From Phytophthora hibernalis (Eukaryota; Oomycota; Peronosporomycetes; Peronosporales; Peronosporaceae), in the NCBI GenBank assembly GCA_012656075.1, contig JAAKBF010000352.1:60739-124738 (forward strand): 64,000 bases of DNA, read 5' to 3'. A program made the position numbers and the translations under genes. The notes under the pieces were generated by a model. It did not search any database. It was not told the origin of the DNA and saw only the letters and a list, made by a program, of their open reading frames with translations. This document shows, one piece after another, positions 22,077 to 33,850 of the stretch (positions are counted from its first letter, which is position 1; every line of letters starts with the position of its first letter).

Positions 22077-22559
22077 AGCGAAATTATCCAACAGTATTTT
22101 TCAGGTAGCACGGCAGTGTATTCCCTTATCGCCAGCACCGTCGCAAAAATGCTACTGCGATTTACTCGCAAGCAGTTCTCGCAGAAGCTGCAGCTGAAGC
22201 TGCTGGAACTACCAGGTTTCCTCGCGCTGCTCGGCCATTGCATGCGCCTGTTGCTGAATGGCGGTAGCCAGTTGATGCAGGTGGTATCCACCCGTCGGCA
22301 CTGCACTCATTGAAATAGCAATGACCTCCATGTCCGTCTGAAGAGCGTTGGCCAACTCCACAGCAGGCGGTAACTTCTCTTTCGATGGCGACGAGATTTT
22401 GCTTGTGCTTGTATCTTCTACAGCAGCGTCTTCAGTCCCGTCGTTCTCGAGGTTAGTATCCAGCAACATATCCCCGCTCATCCCCACGCGTGGAGCAAAA
22501 CGTCGTTCAGAACAGCCCATAACCCCTCGTCAACTGCAAAAGGTTCATTGGTGTTGTCG
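22064..22559 (-). pseudogene. Accessory gene of the second Harbinger element, cut by an LTR
   Basis: Minus-strand acidic, Ser/Thr-rich protein converging on the transposase, as in the first Harbinger element. Segments include KISSPSKEKLPPAVELANAL and HQLATAIQQQAHAMAEQREE, resembling the C-terminal half of Harbinger accessory proteins. Its 5' part ends at 22559, exactly where the LTR at 22560 begins, so the retroelement insertion removed the N-terminal SANT region. Confidence 0.5.
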
Positions 22560-23443
22560 TGTAGGAATATGCATAAAATCTCACTACCGAATGGTATAAG
22601 TCCCACCAACAACGGTCGCTTCCAGTGCAACTGTCAACGAGCGTTGGATTAATACCTGAAGACCAGGAACGATCCCTTACACCGGGTTTGATGTGAACCC
22701 TCTCTACACCTAGGTTGTATTAGACCAACCCAATAACCTGCACCACTAGCCACGAGCGAGGGCTAGTATGCAATATTGCGCTTTCGCGCGAACCCCGCAG
22801 TCCCTCAGAAGGAAGGGTACCGGCTGTCAAGACTAATACGGGTTTGCCGAGGTAGAACCTCGGCGGGTATTAAAATATGTATGGAACACTCGGTTCCACT
22901 ATAAAATATGGTGAACGACGCTTCTCGTCTCTCCCAACACTCGGCCACTATAATCTCTTGGACTGGCCAGCAACAAACCCTCGGTCAATGCACCTTGAGT
23001 TCGCTGACAGACATTCCCCGTAGCCGAGCGTATCCAGACCCTAAGATAAGCTAATTAGACTTACCGAAGACGGACATGACCCTTGGTGACTTGTGGGGAA
23101 GACTGCTGATTTATTCATATTGATCTATGGGTCTAAAATCCTCTGTAGTCAATCCTATAGCTTTCCTATAAATAAATACAAATATCCAGTGTGAAACGAT
23201 CCCAGTATGTGACCCCGTACCCGGCTCTATAAGACCGAGGGTACGAAACTGAAATGGGTACAAACGAGGGTTCGAACCCTCGGCCGGGAATTTATTATAC
23301 CCGACCGTGGCCTCGGTCACTAAACTATCGTGGTCACTGTAGCGCGGGGAATGTAATCCGCCAATCAGGGCACGCCGGTCACTTTCCTTCTGCAAGGGCA
23401 ACCTTGCCGACTGGCGACCGAGCGCTCAAATCACAACACCACA
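22560..23443 (-). repeat. 3' LTR of gypsy element A
   Basis: 884 bp, TGTAGG..CCACA on plus, i.e. TG..CA bounded. It matches 33851-34729 and the inverse of 41901-42780 but with clear divergence at its right end (ccgactggcgaccgagcgctcaaatc against ctgactggcgactgagcgacccaaaac). Immediately to the right lies the polypurine tract. Confidence 0.85.
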
Positions 23444-23498
23444 ACTGCCCCCGAACTTCCGTAAGTAGTGCGCGTCGTGGCGTCTAGCATCTCCGTCC

Positions 23499-26400
23499 AT
23501 GACTCCTCCGTCGCGCCTTCTCAGCGCTCCGAGCTATCGCTCCTAGCGGCGAGGTAAGTTTTCTTTATCTTGATCGCTTCGCATACTTTGGCCATCTTCT
23601 CACTCTCGTTCACATATGCTTTCATCCCTTAGGCTCATTCCCAAGGACCTGCTGGTGCTCCGGCCGACGCTCCCAGCTCCGCTGGAGCCTCAGTTCCGCC
23701 ACCCCAGAATGCGGCTGACGCTCCTCAAGCTGGCGGTGGTGCTCTCGGAGGGTTATCTCCGGTGACTCCTCCCCATCGCCCGAAGCCTCGTCTGACTTGG
23801 CGTATCTACTTGGTGGTACACCTGCAGCGACGTCTGGATCTCCCGACGCCACCATGACTCGCCTCGTCTCGGTGGGGTGTCAGACCAACGCTGCCGGTGC
23901 GACTCTATCTCCGGCTCCCACGAACGAGCCTTCATTTCTAGCCCTTGTCGAGCAGCGTCTGCTCCAGCTGGGCCAACTCGTCGTCGGCGTGGCTCGCCAG
24001 CGTCCTCGGCGAGTCGACTCGGCGCTCGATGGCCGCATGGAACTTGCTACAGACCTCAGTGAAGTCTTATCAGCTGTTGTTGCACCTGCCCAACCCCTCC
24101 GCGTGAGACCGAGCTTGTCGTCGACCTCCGCAACGAGGTTGCCGACCTCAAGGTCGAACTCTCTGACACCGAGGACCGACTCTTTGCTGATAATCAAGAA
24201 CGAGAGAAGTTCGAGCTTTTCAGTGCTCAAGCGTCGAGCGAGGAGAGTCGGATCCGTGATATTCTGCCTTACCCTCCAGAAGGAGCACGACCAGGCGGCC
24301 GCCCAACTTCGCCAAACCAACACTGCTATCGTTGACCGCGACCACATTGTGCAGCTGTGAGCCGTCCGCTCGACCTCGGCCGAATCTTCGCTGACCTCCG
24401 CACAACGGCTCATCCACCAGGAACGCGAGCGTTTCAAGGCTAGCTTGGTGGCTTATGGTGTAACACCGGGCTGCACTTGATGCTTCCGCCCAAGCCTCGG
24501 TCGGTGCGATATATATCGCCCCAGGAGCAGTCCCTCGAAGCCCAGATGGCAAGTTTGAAGCGAGCGACCTCCATTCTTCGCCGCCACGCTGCTCTCCACG
24601 AACTTGATGTCGACACATTGGTGCTTGCCTCTGCCGGTAGGTCGTGCTTGTGCTTTCTTGATATGTCATCTCTTTTCTGACACTTCTTCTACCCTCGTTC
24701 AGGTATAACCGCGGATGACATCAATTGGGAGCTGCTCGGTCTTGCGCCTCCGAGCGTCACCTTGAAACGCAGCCGTAGTGCTTCCTCGGAGAGCTCGGAG
24801 GTGCAGGTCAAGAAGCTCCTGGCTCGGACGCAGAGTCGAAGCCTTCCGCGAAGTCACCATCGGTTGCTGGGGACGCCTCCGTGGATTCGGACGACCTACC
24901 CCTCATACCGACCGTGTATCAGCGGGGACGGAACCGCCGCAAGCGTCTTGGGCAGCAAGCGCTGGCGGCGCCGTCACAACAAATGACACCGACACACCCT
25001 CCGCGGTGTTCGCCGAAGTCGGCTCACCCTTCCCACAAACGGTTGGGCCGTCCGTCCCAGGACCTGAAGGCTCGGGCTCAGAGTTGGGCACTGTCATTGT
25101 CCTTACCGAGCTCTCCGATGGGGTCACCACCGAGTGGGTCACCACCTAGTCCTCCGCCTGGGTCTCCACCACCGTTGCCACCGAGTGGGTCGCCACCAAG
25201 TCCTCCTCCTGGTTCACCACCGGCCTTACCGAGTGGATCGCCTGCATTAGGATCCTCGGTGCTTCCGACCCCGGCCGAAGTCATTGACTTGTCGGGTGAT
25301 GAAGTCGACACCGGGCCCGAACGGCTGCAATTCTTGCGTACGGGTCGTTTTCTTCGGTGGTGGTTTCGCCACCGCGTCGTGATGGTCGGTCCACGCGCAG
25401 TGCGTCGGCGTTGGCTATCTTGCGCTCTCAGAGGGAACTGGAGACCCTGGAGGCGTCAAATGATTTTATCATTTGTTCCCCGCAATCGTCCGAGTCTTCC
25501 CAAACTTCAGGATCGCCCATTATTCCGGCTACCCCTAAGAGATCGGTGACTGCTGTGTCAACGGTGTCATCGCAGGCAGTCTCGGCTGCACCCGATCGGC
25601 TTAGCCGGTGACGACACAGTCTAGCCCGGCTCCACCGAGCATACCGGTTGATCCGGTGTCGCAGCCGCCCTCCGCGTCGTTGCCGTCGTCGGGTGGGGTA
25701 CCGGCAACGTCCTCGGTCACGACACCCGTGACCGCGGTGGTGTTTTCACTTCGGGCTACGCGATTGTTGCCTCGGTCGTATCTCCATCAGTTCCGCCTTC
25801 CCCCGATCGTTCAGCTGCAGGCGGTACCGATACTCCGACGGCTCCCACTGGATCTATTGACAGGCGTGAGCTCGGCCGGTCCTTCGTCATTCATACACCC
25901 AAGTGACGGCCACGCTCTCGACCGTTCTGGACCGGGAGCTCGGTGGGTCCTTCGTCGTTCATACACCCAAGTGACGGCCACGATCTTGGCCGTTCTGGAC
26001 CCCGACCCCAGCACCTTTACTCCGGCGTTTCCAGCTACGCCTGAGGCGTTATCGCAGCGCCTTGCACTGATGGCCGGACCATACCTGACGCCCGGATTCA
26101 CTGCTCCGGTTGCGCAGGCGGCCTTGTGTCAGATCCACAATAGCAGCCTGACTCCACCTATTATCCGTGGTGTTGAGTCCCCGTACTCGGTGACTGGTAT
26201 CCAGGCCATGATTGATTGGACTAACCCTGACCATCATTCGCAACAAGTGCATTTGGAGATGCCGGAGAGACCATTCTGCTTCACCATCGATCAGCACCGC
26301 CGGGCTCTAGGATTTCGACTCGTGCTACGGAGTTGGCCCGGTTCGTCAAGATGTGGCGTCAATTCCAAGGTGTCACCACGAACAGGACCGAGAAAGCAGA

Positions 26401-27117
26401 CCTCGGTCTGGCGTTATGGGAGCGACGCCACTGGGTCCAGGACGCTGCCATTGAGTCCTTCCTTCAGAACACGGCCCAAAGGCTCGGTGCGAGTGACCCT
26501 CGGTCGTCGCGTTGCGGGCAGCGTGGGTCGCGTACAAAAAGGATCGGATCCTAAGGGCGGATCGTTCGCATCATCAGATGGTATATCGTTGTTGGGAGTG
26601 GTGAATCGATCTCTAGGCAAGGCCCGTGAAGCGCCGACCGAGTTTTTGTTGGAGCCCAGCTACCTCCAGTACTCGTTCGAGGCGATCGAATGAGCTCCGA
26701 CGTACGAGGATTGGGTCGACGAGCTCGTGACGCTGGACGCTCGACAGATGTGGCGGAATTGTTGAGTGGATGCTCCCTCCAGTCACCCATTCAACACGAC
26801 CTTCGCGCCGTGTAACTCTCCGATTCCCTTGTTCGTACCTCGCGGCATGACCGAGGCGGAGGTGATATCGGGTATCATGGTGGATTCGTCCTTGCCGCCA
26901 GCTTCGGTCGTGGCTTCATGGGTTGCTCAGACCTCGGCTGCCGTTTCTCAGGCCTCGGCTGCTGCTTCTCAAGGATCAGCAGACGAAGAGGAGAAATATG
27001 AAGGCCGAGGACTCAGCCACTCGCACTGCTACTCCGACGGCCGCCGTTGGGTCTGCGTCTGGCCAGACATCGAACCTGGATGTGTTGGCTGACCTTGATT
27101 CCTCTGTCGATGTCTAG
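23499..27117 (+). CDS. Antisense accessory gene inside gypsy element A, unknown function
   Basis: A gene read opposite to the retroelement, lying between its integrase and 3' LTR. Two canonical introns are visible: 23554-23632 (gtaagt..cttag) and 24637-24702 (gtaggt..ttcag). The protein starts with a Pro/Ala/Ser-rich stretch, then a coiled coil (DLRNEVADLKVELSDTEDRL, QKEHDQAAAQLRQTNTAIVD), LRRHAALHELDVDTLVLASA, an ITADDINWELLGLAPP segment after intron 2, a long Pro/Ser/Thr-rich linker, and a conserved-looking C-terminal half (ATPEALSQRLALMAGPYLTP; AMIDWTNPDHHSQQVHLEMP; LARFVKMWRQFQGVTTNRTE; ALWERRHWVQDAAIESFLQN). It ends DVLADLDSSVDV-TAG at 27117. Several frame breaks occur, one caused by a 68-bp tandem duplication at 25878-26013. 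I do not recognise the family; a retroelement antisense ORF or a captured host gene are both possible. Confidence 0.5.
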
Positions 27118-27479
27118 TCTTCGTTCATGCGCCTTCATGCATCGTATTCACCCCTCTTGCTATTCCCACACAGTCCGAATTCCGTAGTTCATTACGGGTG
27201 TAGTTCGAGCTTCAGTAATTCCACTTAATCCAAATCCACTTCGAGTTCGTTCACATAATATACACATATACAAATTGCAATGCAGTAGTCATCTTCGTAG
27301 GACGCTGCGGGCTGCATAATCCTCGTATGCAGTTCAATTAGTCACTCTCGGTACCCAACCGAGCCTTCCAGAAGGTTTGGTCGTCCGATGATCGGTGACT
27401 TTCATTCAAGTACAGTAACACTTTTCATTTGTCTCTACGGGATGTATCAGCCCCGTAGGCGGTTCAATTATCGGTATGA
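27118..27479. other. Spacer between antisense gene and integrase remnant
   Basis: About 360 bases without a supported gene, containing two cgggatgtatcagccccgtagg-like GC words amid AT-rich sequence. The two transcription units converge here, so both 3' ends probably lie in this spacer. Confidence 0.35.
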
Positions 27480-27992
27480 ACGACGTAGAACGGGGTGTCC
27501 ATCCGTGTACTGGCTTGGGAGTTGTTGATTGCAAAGACTAATCGCTCTGCAATCTCATCCCAGTCTTGCTGCAACGGGTCTTCTGCGTACACTCGCACTG
27601 ACTACATGACCGTCTTCACTGACCGTTCTTGCTGTCCATTTGCTTGAGGCCGATAGCTCAGTGTCGCCCTCGACCGAGACTGCATCATCTCGGAATGATA
27701 TCACGGCCAGTACAATTCTTGGCGAGTACCCCTGAGCTGTGGGCGCCCTTTGCTTCCGGGCAGGACCGTACATTTCTCTCGACATCCGCGTACAATCTAA
27801 TCCAGTAGTAGTCCATTTCGCTCGATGGTAGGTTCGACCGATGCCTTGATGGCTGCCTTCTAACGAGTCGTGGCAACTCTGTAGCACCTCCTGAATCATC
27901 GTTGTGGGCACCACCAGACGCATCATGGTATCTTCTTGGTTTCGTTGCCCACCGACGACTCGCTCCGATAATATACAGCACGCCGTCTTCAT
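27480..27992 (-). pseudogene. Integrase remnant of gypsy element A
   Basis: Retroviral-type integrase. Minus frames show the HHCC zinc-binding part (TMIQEVLQSCHDSLEGSHQG, GRTYHRAKW..CTRMSREMYG, then CPEAKGAH in a neighbouring frame). After a gap comes the end of the catalytic core, QQERSVKTVM..VYAEDPLQQDWDEIAER and LVFAINNSQASTRMDTPFY. Much of the DDE core is missing between them (only about 100 residues remain), so the enzyme is non-functional. Confidence 0.7.
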
Positions 27993-28339
27993 TTAGCGCA
28001 AACTTCGCTCGTCTCGGGAGTTGGTGGCTCGGCCCTTGCTCCGTTTTGGACCTCTGAGGTTAAATCACCCGCTTCGTCTCGTCGTACTGCTTCGTCATGG
28101 CCCAACACCGATGGTTCACTAGCAAGCCGGACACTCTTCTTCCGCGCCCTTACTTGTCGACGGGTTGTGACGGTTATGTAGTCCGGCGCATCCCTCAAAA
28201 ATCGAAGAAGGATTTGTCGCGGGTTGTCTTACGGATCACACAGGTCCGTGCGAGGTTGACCGATACTTTTCCGCTAGCGGCTGATTCGTCGAGGGTTGGT
28301 GGAGAGACTTCTGTCGACGGCTCGTAGATAACCTCGTCG

Positions 28340-29304
28340 ATTCGGTTGCGCTCGACTTATTCCGTGTTCCTGGTCTCCGTTGAGACCACGCTGGACTCTT
28401 TGCTGTTGAGTGCTAAGGTGGCCAGGCAAAAGTCGAAAGTCTCGGAGCCAAAACAAATATCAACGAACGATCGTCGGTCGAACACCGGAACCAACAAGGA
28501 TTCATCTGCCTCTCCTGTGGAGAACGTGTCTGCCCCCGGTCTGATCACCAACTGGTTCATAGCGTCCAGTGTCATCGAGGACTCGCGGTCGGCTTCAAAC
28601 TTGGTTGGAAGCGTCGTCGAGACCTGGGACAACGGCACGGAAACGTCGGTCGCCCCTGTCCTTTCCGCTTCAGCATCCGTTTCGGCTTTCTGGAATAGCT
28701 CCGAGAACTGTTTCCAACAACCCTTTGGCTGGACGATCGCTCACAGAGCGTTATCAATCATCCGTTGGTAAATCATCGGCGCATTCTTCAAACCGAACGG
28801 CATTCGAAGCCACTCAAAGTGGCCGAGCGCACAGACGAAAGCCGATATCTTCTGATCTCTCATCGTCATCATGATGGCCCAGAACCCACTAGCTGTATCC
28901 AGAGAGCAGAACCACAGGTACACTTCCAGGTCGGTTAGCAAAGCGTCGACCAGCGGCATGGCATATTCCTTAATCGCCGTGAATGCATTTACCATCTTGT
29001 AGTCGATGCACAAGCGAATGTCGACTCCATTTTTCTTCAACACAATCACGATCAGCGATGCCCATGGACTGTTAAAAACGCTTCCAACCGAGCCTTCAGC
29101 AAACCGTTCAGTAGTTCATACAACTTCGCCAAGTGTTTCAGCGGAGTGCGCGGAGCTCTGTGTCGGATTGGCGGGTGTCCCAGCACATCGATATCGCGAA
29201 AGACGCGGCAGAAGAGCATTCCCGCTCGAGATCATGATTCGTTTATGCTTCTTCAACACATCAACGAGGGATCGTTGCCGCTCGGACGTAGCCCTCGGAT
29301 TCAA
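28340..29304 (-). pseudogene. Reverse transcriptase and RNase H remnant of gypsy element A
   Basis: Copies element RNA into DNA. Visible blocks on minus: RATSERQRSLVDVLKKHKRI and a LLNGLLKARLEAF-like approach segment (frame-shifted), IVLKKNGVDIRLCIDYKMVN, FCSLDTASGFWAIMMTMRDQ (first catalytic Asp in SLD), and LRMPFGLKNAPMIYQRMIDN. A TGA follows at about 28740. The YVDD box is represented by a weak FVDICFGSE segment near 28480-28450 in another frame. The usual connection and RNase H length is lacking before integrase starts at 27992, so a deletion is likely. Confidence 0.75.
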
Positions 29305-29343
29305 TACGTTGGTTCCCGTGTAATCAAGTACCGTCTCCGAGGC

Positions 29344-30560
29344 TTAGGTCAGGTCAGGTAGGAACGCGAGTTCGTGAGCGTAGTCGGTCAACTCCATGGC
29401 ATTCGCTAAATGCTCGACCACACCGCCAGGCTTACCGTCGATATCCACTGCATCTCCAGTGGAGACGCCTGCCATCAACGCCACGAACGTGGACTCCAGG
29501 CGAGCCTCTGAATCCTCGGTGACTGGGGTTCCCGGTGTTCCACTCATCGGCCTACCGCCGTCACCCCTGTCCGAGGCCTCAGACACGGTGGAGTTCCCGT
29601 CCTCCTTAGTGACGACGTCCGTTGCTGCCGTACCCGATGGTGCCAGAGTCACGGTTATAGCTGGTTGGTCGAGTCCAGTTGGACGCTCGATGTCATCGTC
29701 AACACTCGGTGGACAGGCCACTCTTTGTCCGTCCTGGTTCCTGATTGGCCGAGAAAGAATCTTTGGCGTCGGGTAGTGTCGGCTCTCAACGGCCGGTGGT
29801 TGACTGGCCAACCATCGTTCGTAAATCTTACCCTCACGTTTCAGCGGAATGTCGTCGCGACACTCGGCGTATGCGAAAACTTTGCCATTCGTCGTACTTC
29901 CCGATCGCAACGGGGTATACCGCCCAAGCGGAAGGTCACCTCGCGGTACCAATAATAATACCGGTTCGTGGTTAGTGGAATGGGCAACCTTCGGCGACCC
30001 GTTAGTCAACCAGACAATTTCTGACTGTCTTCGGCGAAACCTCGTTACGGTAGGCACGAGATTCCCAACTCGTCGGATCCACACCTCATGGGTGTCCAGA
30101 GACGGGCGTCGTCGAGGTAAGTTGAACTCGCACCACTCTCGGCCAGCGACTGACAAATCCTAGGTTGGGCCGCCTACCACTTGCTTTCCATATACCGGGG
30201 CATCGTCGGCACTCTAAGACTTCACCAAGGGCACCATCACCTCGTCCGGTAGCCGGGCCGTGCCGTGGAAAAAATCATCCGCACTCCAGCCGGGATCATG
30301 AAGTCTGTACCAAGGACGACGTCAACACCCGCGCTATGGTCCATAATCCACAGATCAAATTCGTATACTGTTCTCACCCGAGGGTGATCTTGACGAGTGC
30401 TGGGCGACGTGTTTCCATCACTCCAGGTTAATTCCTCTCACTTCGAGGCTGCGACCGTGATATGAAACTTCACATACACGCAGTTTCTTCGAGAGGTCTC
30501 TCTTCGCCACCTTCGCCTTCAGAAGAGACTCAGGTTTCGTTGAATTCTGCACATTTCCCT
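29344..30560 (-). pseudogene. Protease and linker region of gypsy element A
   Basis: The frame ending 29344 starts MSVAGREWCEFNLPRRRPS and continues through a Pro/Thr-rich linker before RT. Upstream (30160-30560) decayed frames match the retropepsin of element B at 46534-46915 (VMETRR-ALVKITLGW; GTDFMIPAG). The active-site DTGAN itself is not readable in this copy. Confidence 0.6.
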
Positions 30561-30584
30561 GCGTCGTCGACTTGCTTGCCCATC

Positions 30585-30960
30585 TTACCCTCTTGAAACA
30601 ATAGTGTGCAGTGTGCGTAAGCCCGCCACAGGCAGCACACGAGCCATATTGACGTCGACGTTGTATCGGTCATGCATGTATTGGTTATTTCCAATGCTCG
30701 GTCTAGCGAGTGTCGGATCGAGCGAATATTCCTGCGGCCGCGTTGCGACGTTCCGAGTCATTAGCAGCAGCCACAAGACTGTGATCCTTGTCGGATGCAC
30801 ACTCGTCATCAAAGTACCAGTCCGAACCTCGGTTGCCATTGCTGGGGTGATACTCCAGGTCATAACCTTCGGTATCATCATATCCACCACTGAACATCTC
30901 TGTAGGTTCCGCTCCCGTTCAAGGTGGCGACCATATCTGTCAATGCCTCCGCGAGCGTAA
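30585..30960 (-). pseudogene. Zinc-knuckle region of gypsy element A Gag
   Basis: Corresponds to 45686-46100 in element B. Frames here keep the acidic Asp/Asn/Gly-rich stretch (NNQYMHDRYNVDVN) and a decayed Cys/His knuckle read as VAGLRTLHTIVSRG in a shifted frame. The intact version is visible in element B. Confidence 0.5.
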
Positions 30961-31342
30961 CCCTCGGTCGATATTGCCGATCATCCCGGCCATCCCAACG
31001 TCGGTTGGCATCCCGATACCGATCTTCCCGACGGTGGCCATCGTCTCGGTTGCGTCGGAACGCGTTACGCTAATCCTTGAGCGTACGTCATCGTGATATC
31101 GACCATCATCCTGACCCCTAGAACGTCGGACCGAGGACTCACGCCCTTTCTTCCGCTCACGACGCCTAATTAATCACGTCTTCCAGTGCATGAATATGCT
31201 TGATCCGCACATGGCACTGACGTTCTTCCAAGGCTTGGTCTTCACACGAGTCGAGGAAGTGCTCGACGTCATCCTTGGCCTCACGACCGCCGTGTTCGAG
31301 TTGCACTCCGGCGTCCCTGGCGTAACCATTTAGTCGATGCAG

Positions 31343-33841
31343 CTAATCGCAGACGTGTTCCTTCTCCTCACGTCTCGCCGAGTAATATCGTGCCTTCGCG
31401 GATTGATTTAAATGGGAACAGTAGTATTTGACGAACGCATCACTCAGCAACTTCCACGTCCGTCTCGTCTTCCGTGGGAGTTGCCGGTACCAGTGTAGAG
31501 CGCCGTTTTGCAGGCTCAGTCCGAACGCCATGCACCACTGGTTTGGTGGCATATGCGTTCCCTTCATCTCATAGATGAAGGCTCGGAGCCATCTTCTCTC
31601 TCTTGGCTCGGAGGCCGAGATAATGATTGATGTTACACAACGGGAGGTGCGTGGCAATTTCAAGCCTCAGTGCGGACTTCTCGTTCTCCATCGAACTGAG
31701 TTCACGAATTTGACGTGCCCAATCTCCAGCCACGTCACCTCCATGGATCTCTACGTCGAAAGAGTCGTCGTCAGGCATATTAAGACGCCGACTCGTCGTC
31801 CACCCCGTGCTTCGACCCGCAGTCTGCGCAGTCCGCGTACGCTCGTGAGTTTTCCAGTCGCTCAGTGCGGTCTGTCGACCGACGTGTCACCATGTGCAAG
31901 TCTTGGAAGTACCCTGACGCGGTTCTCTTCGCCGAGAATATTTCCCGAGTTGGCCGACTTCTCCAGCTGTCCCCGGAGTTGTCGGTAACGGGATTCTTGA
32001 CGGACCGGCCTGTTCAGCCGTACGCAGGAGGCTCGACCGACGGTTGAAGCCAGACTCGGGCACCCCAAAGACTGTCCGAAGTTTCTGCTTCCACTTGCGA
32101 AAAGAGAATGCAGCGTCTTCGATCGCCCAACCTTGAAGGTTGGCCTCGGTGGGTAGCGCTTGAGGCTCGCAACCCATAGCACGGAACAGTTGCACCGTGT
32201 CCTCGGCTACCTGTTGGGTACTCCATGATTCCACCGGAACGACGAGTTCCGCCCCGAGCTCCATCCAGACGGCCTGTCGAAGGGACTTTGGCGCGAAGGC
32301 ACGCATCCACTTGATCTTCGACATCATTACGTCCATACATCGACCCAAAACCTTGTTGGCAGTCGTAGTGTCCCCATTAACGGGAGGCCGACTACAGGTC
32401 GACAGAGAACTCGCGTCCTCGGTCATCGTCAGCAATCGGAGATCGTCCAGTCCATCGTCGTTGTCCCCGTGATGTGGTGTTGTGTTTCACAGAAAACGTC
32501 GTTAGATCGGCTTGTACGCAACAGCACAACAATTCGCCGAGTCAGGTCGGCGATGTTGGGCTTGCGCAGGGTTCCTGTCGGTTCCCTTTGCGGTTCTCCC
32601 CAGCCGGGGTTCAGTTGAGTGTTGTTCCCAACAAGTACCAAGCTCGAAACTCTTCAGAGACTTGCCTGAGCGGGGCAGTCTCCGTGCTAAACCCTGTTCC
32701 CTCCACCAAAGGATGGGCGACAGCGCGCCAGCGCTTTTACCGGTGACCAGACGCAAATTACGTGCAGCTAGGAGGTTACGGTGTCCTGGGTTGTGCAGAC
32801 CCACCGGCTCGTCAAATCGACGAGACTTCTCTTCGCTTGGTAGCGAGAAGTGCCCACCGGGCCGACCTTGATCTCTTGGCGCTACCAGACGGGCCCCTAC
32901 AAGGTATGCCTCTCGGGGAACGACAGCAGACATAATCCATCCCACGCATGGACTTACCCGAAAAGGGTACGCTGTTTTTGGACTTAGAAGATTCTGCTCT
33001 GATTGTTATCTCTATGTCTTCGGAGAGCCCCTTCGGGCTCTTCCCTATGGTCTCCTATCGGTCCTTTACAAATATCTAATGAAACGGATTCGTGAAGATA
33101 TCCCTGCTACCCTTCACCCAGATCCTGATTTATCCCCTAGTTGGGGTATCTTCCTCGAGGAATATTCTCGCCAAGTCGACTTTCGCCGAGTCCAACATTC
33201 GTCGAGTCGGTTATCGCCGAGTGCGTCCATCGCTGAGTCCGTCATTCGCTGAGTCCAGCTAAGTGCGGTTCCCGTTTAGTTCAATTCCTTGTTGAGTGCG
33301 ATGTATCCACTCGCCGGCGTACCCACTTGGTGGTGTACCCTCTTTATCCTCTTGAGTGCGATGTACCCACTGGTCTAGCTTAGGTACTCCTAGTGTAGAG
33401 TCACCCAAAATCTGGATTTCCCTACCCTACAGTGAGCTGGTTCAGGTCCGGCCACTTCTTTAACCCCTCGGTGACGTTTCGCGCGAGCGACCTTACCTCT
33501 CCGCTGCGTCCTGGCGAGACGGTAGCGGCTTTCGAAACCTGGGACATTGCTGTCGATACTTCCAGGTTATCGTCTTCATCACCTTCTTTGTCTTCAGCGT
33601 AGTCCATCCGCTCATCAAAACGTTCATTGATCGACTCCAAAGTGCTTGGGTTCACCAACACTAGACCAGATCGCACCGAAACCTTGGTGCGCCCTCCGCT
33701 CGACTTCATGGGTGTGTCTGGTACCGCTGACTTCGCTTCTTTCGCCACCTTATTCTCTTCTTCTTCGAATGCTCGCCGGGGTAAGAAGCTGAATACAACC
33801 AAGACACACAGAAAGCCACTCCCAATCCTGGGTCGCGGCAC
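31343..33841 (-). pseudogene. gag region of gypsy element A
   Basis: Structural Gag polyprotein region, split by shifts: leader peptide 33841-33422 (SGLVLVNPSTLESINERFDE, Asp/Glu-rich), capsid N-part 32435-31887 (KIKWMRAFAPKSLRQAVWME) and capsid C-part 31778-31343 (FGLSLQNGALHWYRQLPRKT, the Retrotrans_gag signature). Nearly identical to 42919-45263 in inverted orientation. 33000-33420 between leader and LTR-proximal part is a non-coding leader with repeated TCGGCGA-like words (about 33170-33260). Confidence 0.7.
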
Positions 33842-33843
33842 CA
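33827..33843 (-). other. Primer-binding site of gypsy element A
   Basis: On minus this reads tggtgccgcgacccagg, starting 7 bases inside the 5' LTR. TGG start and position fit a tRNA 3'-end complement; the tRNA species was not determined. Confidence 0.6.
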
Positions 33844-33850
33844 GTTGACG

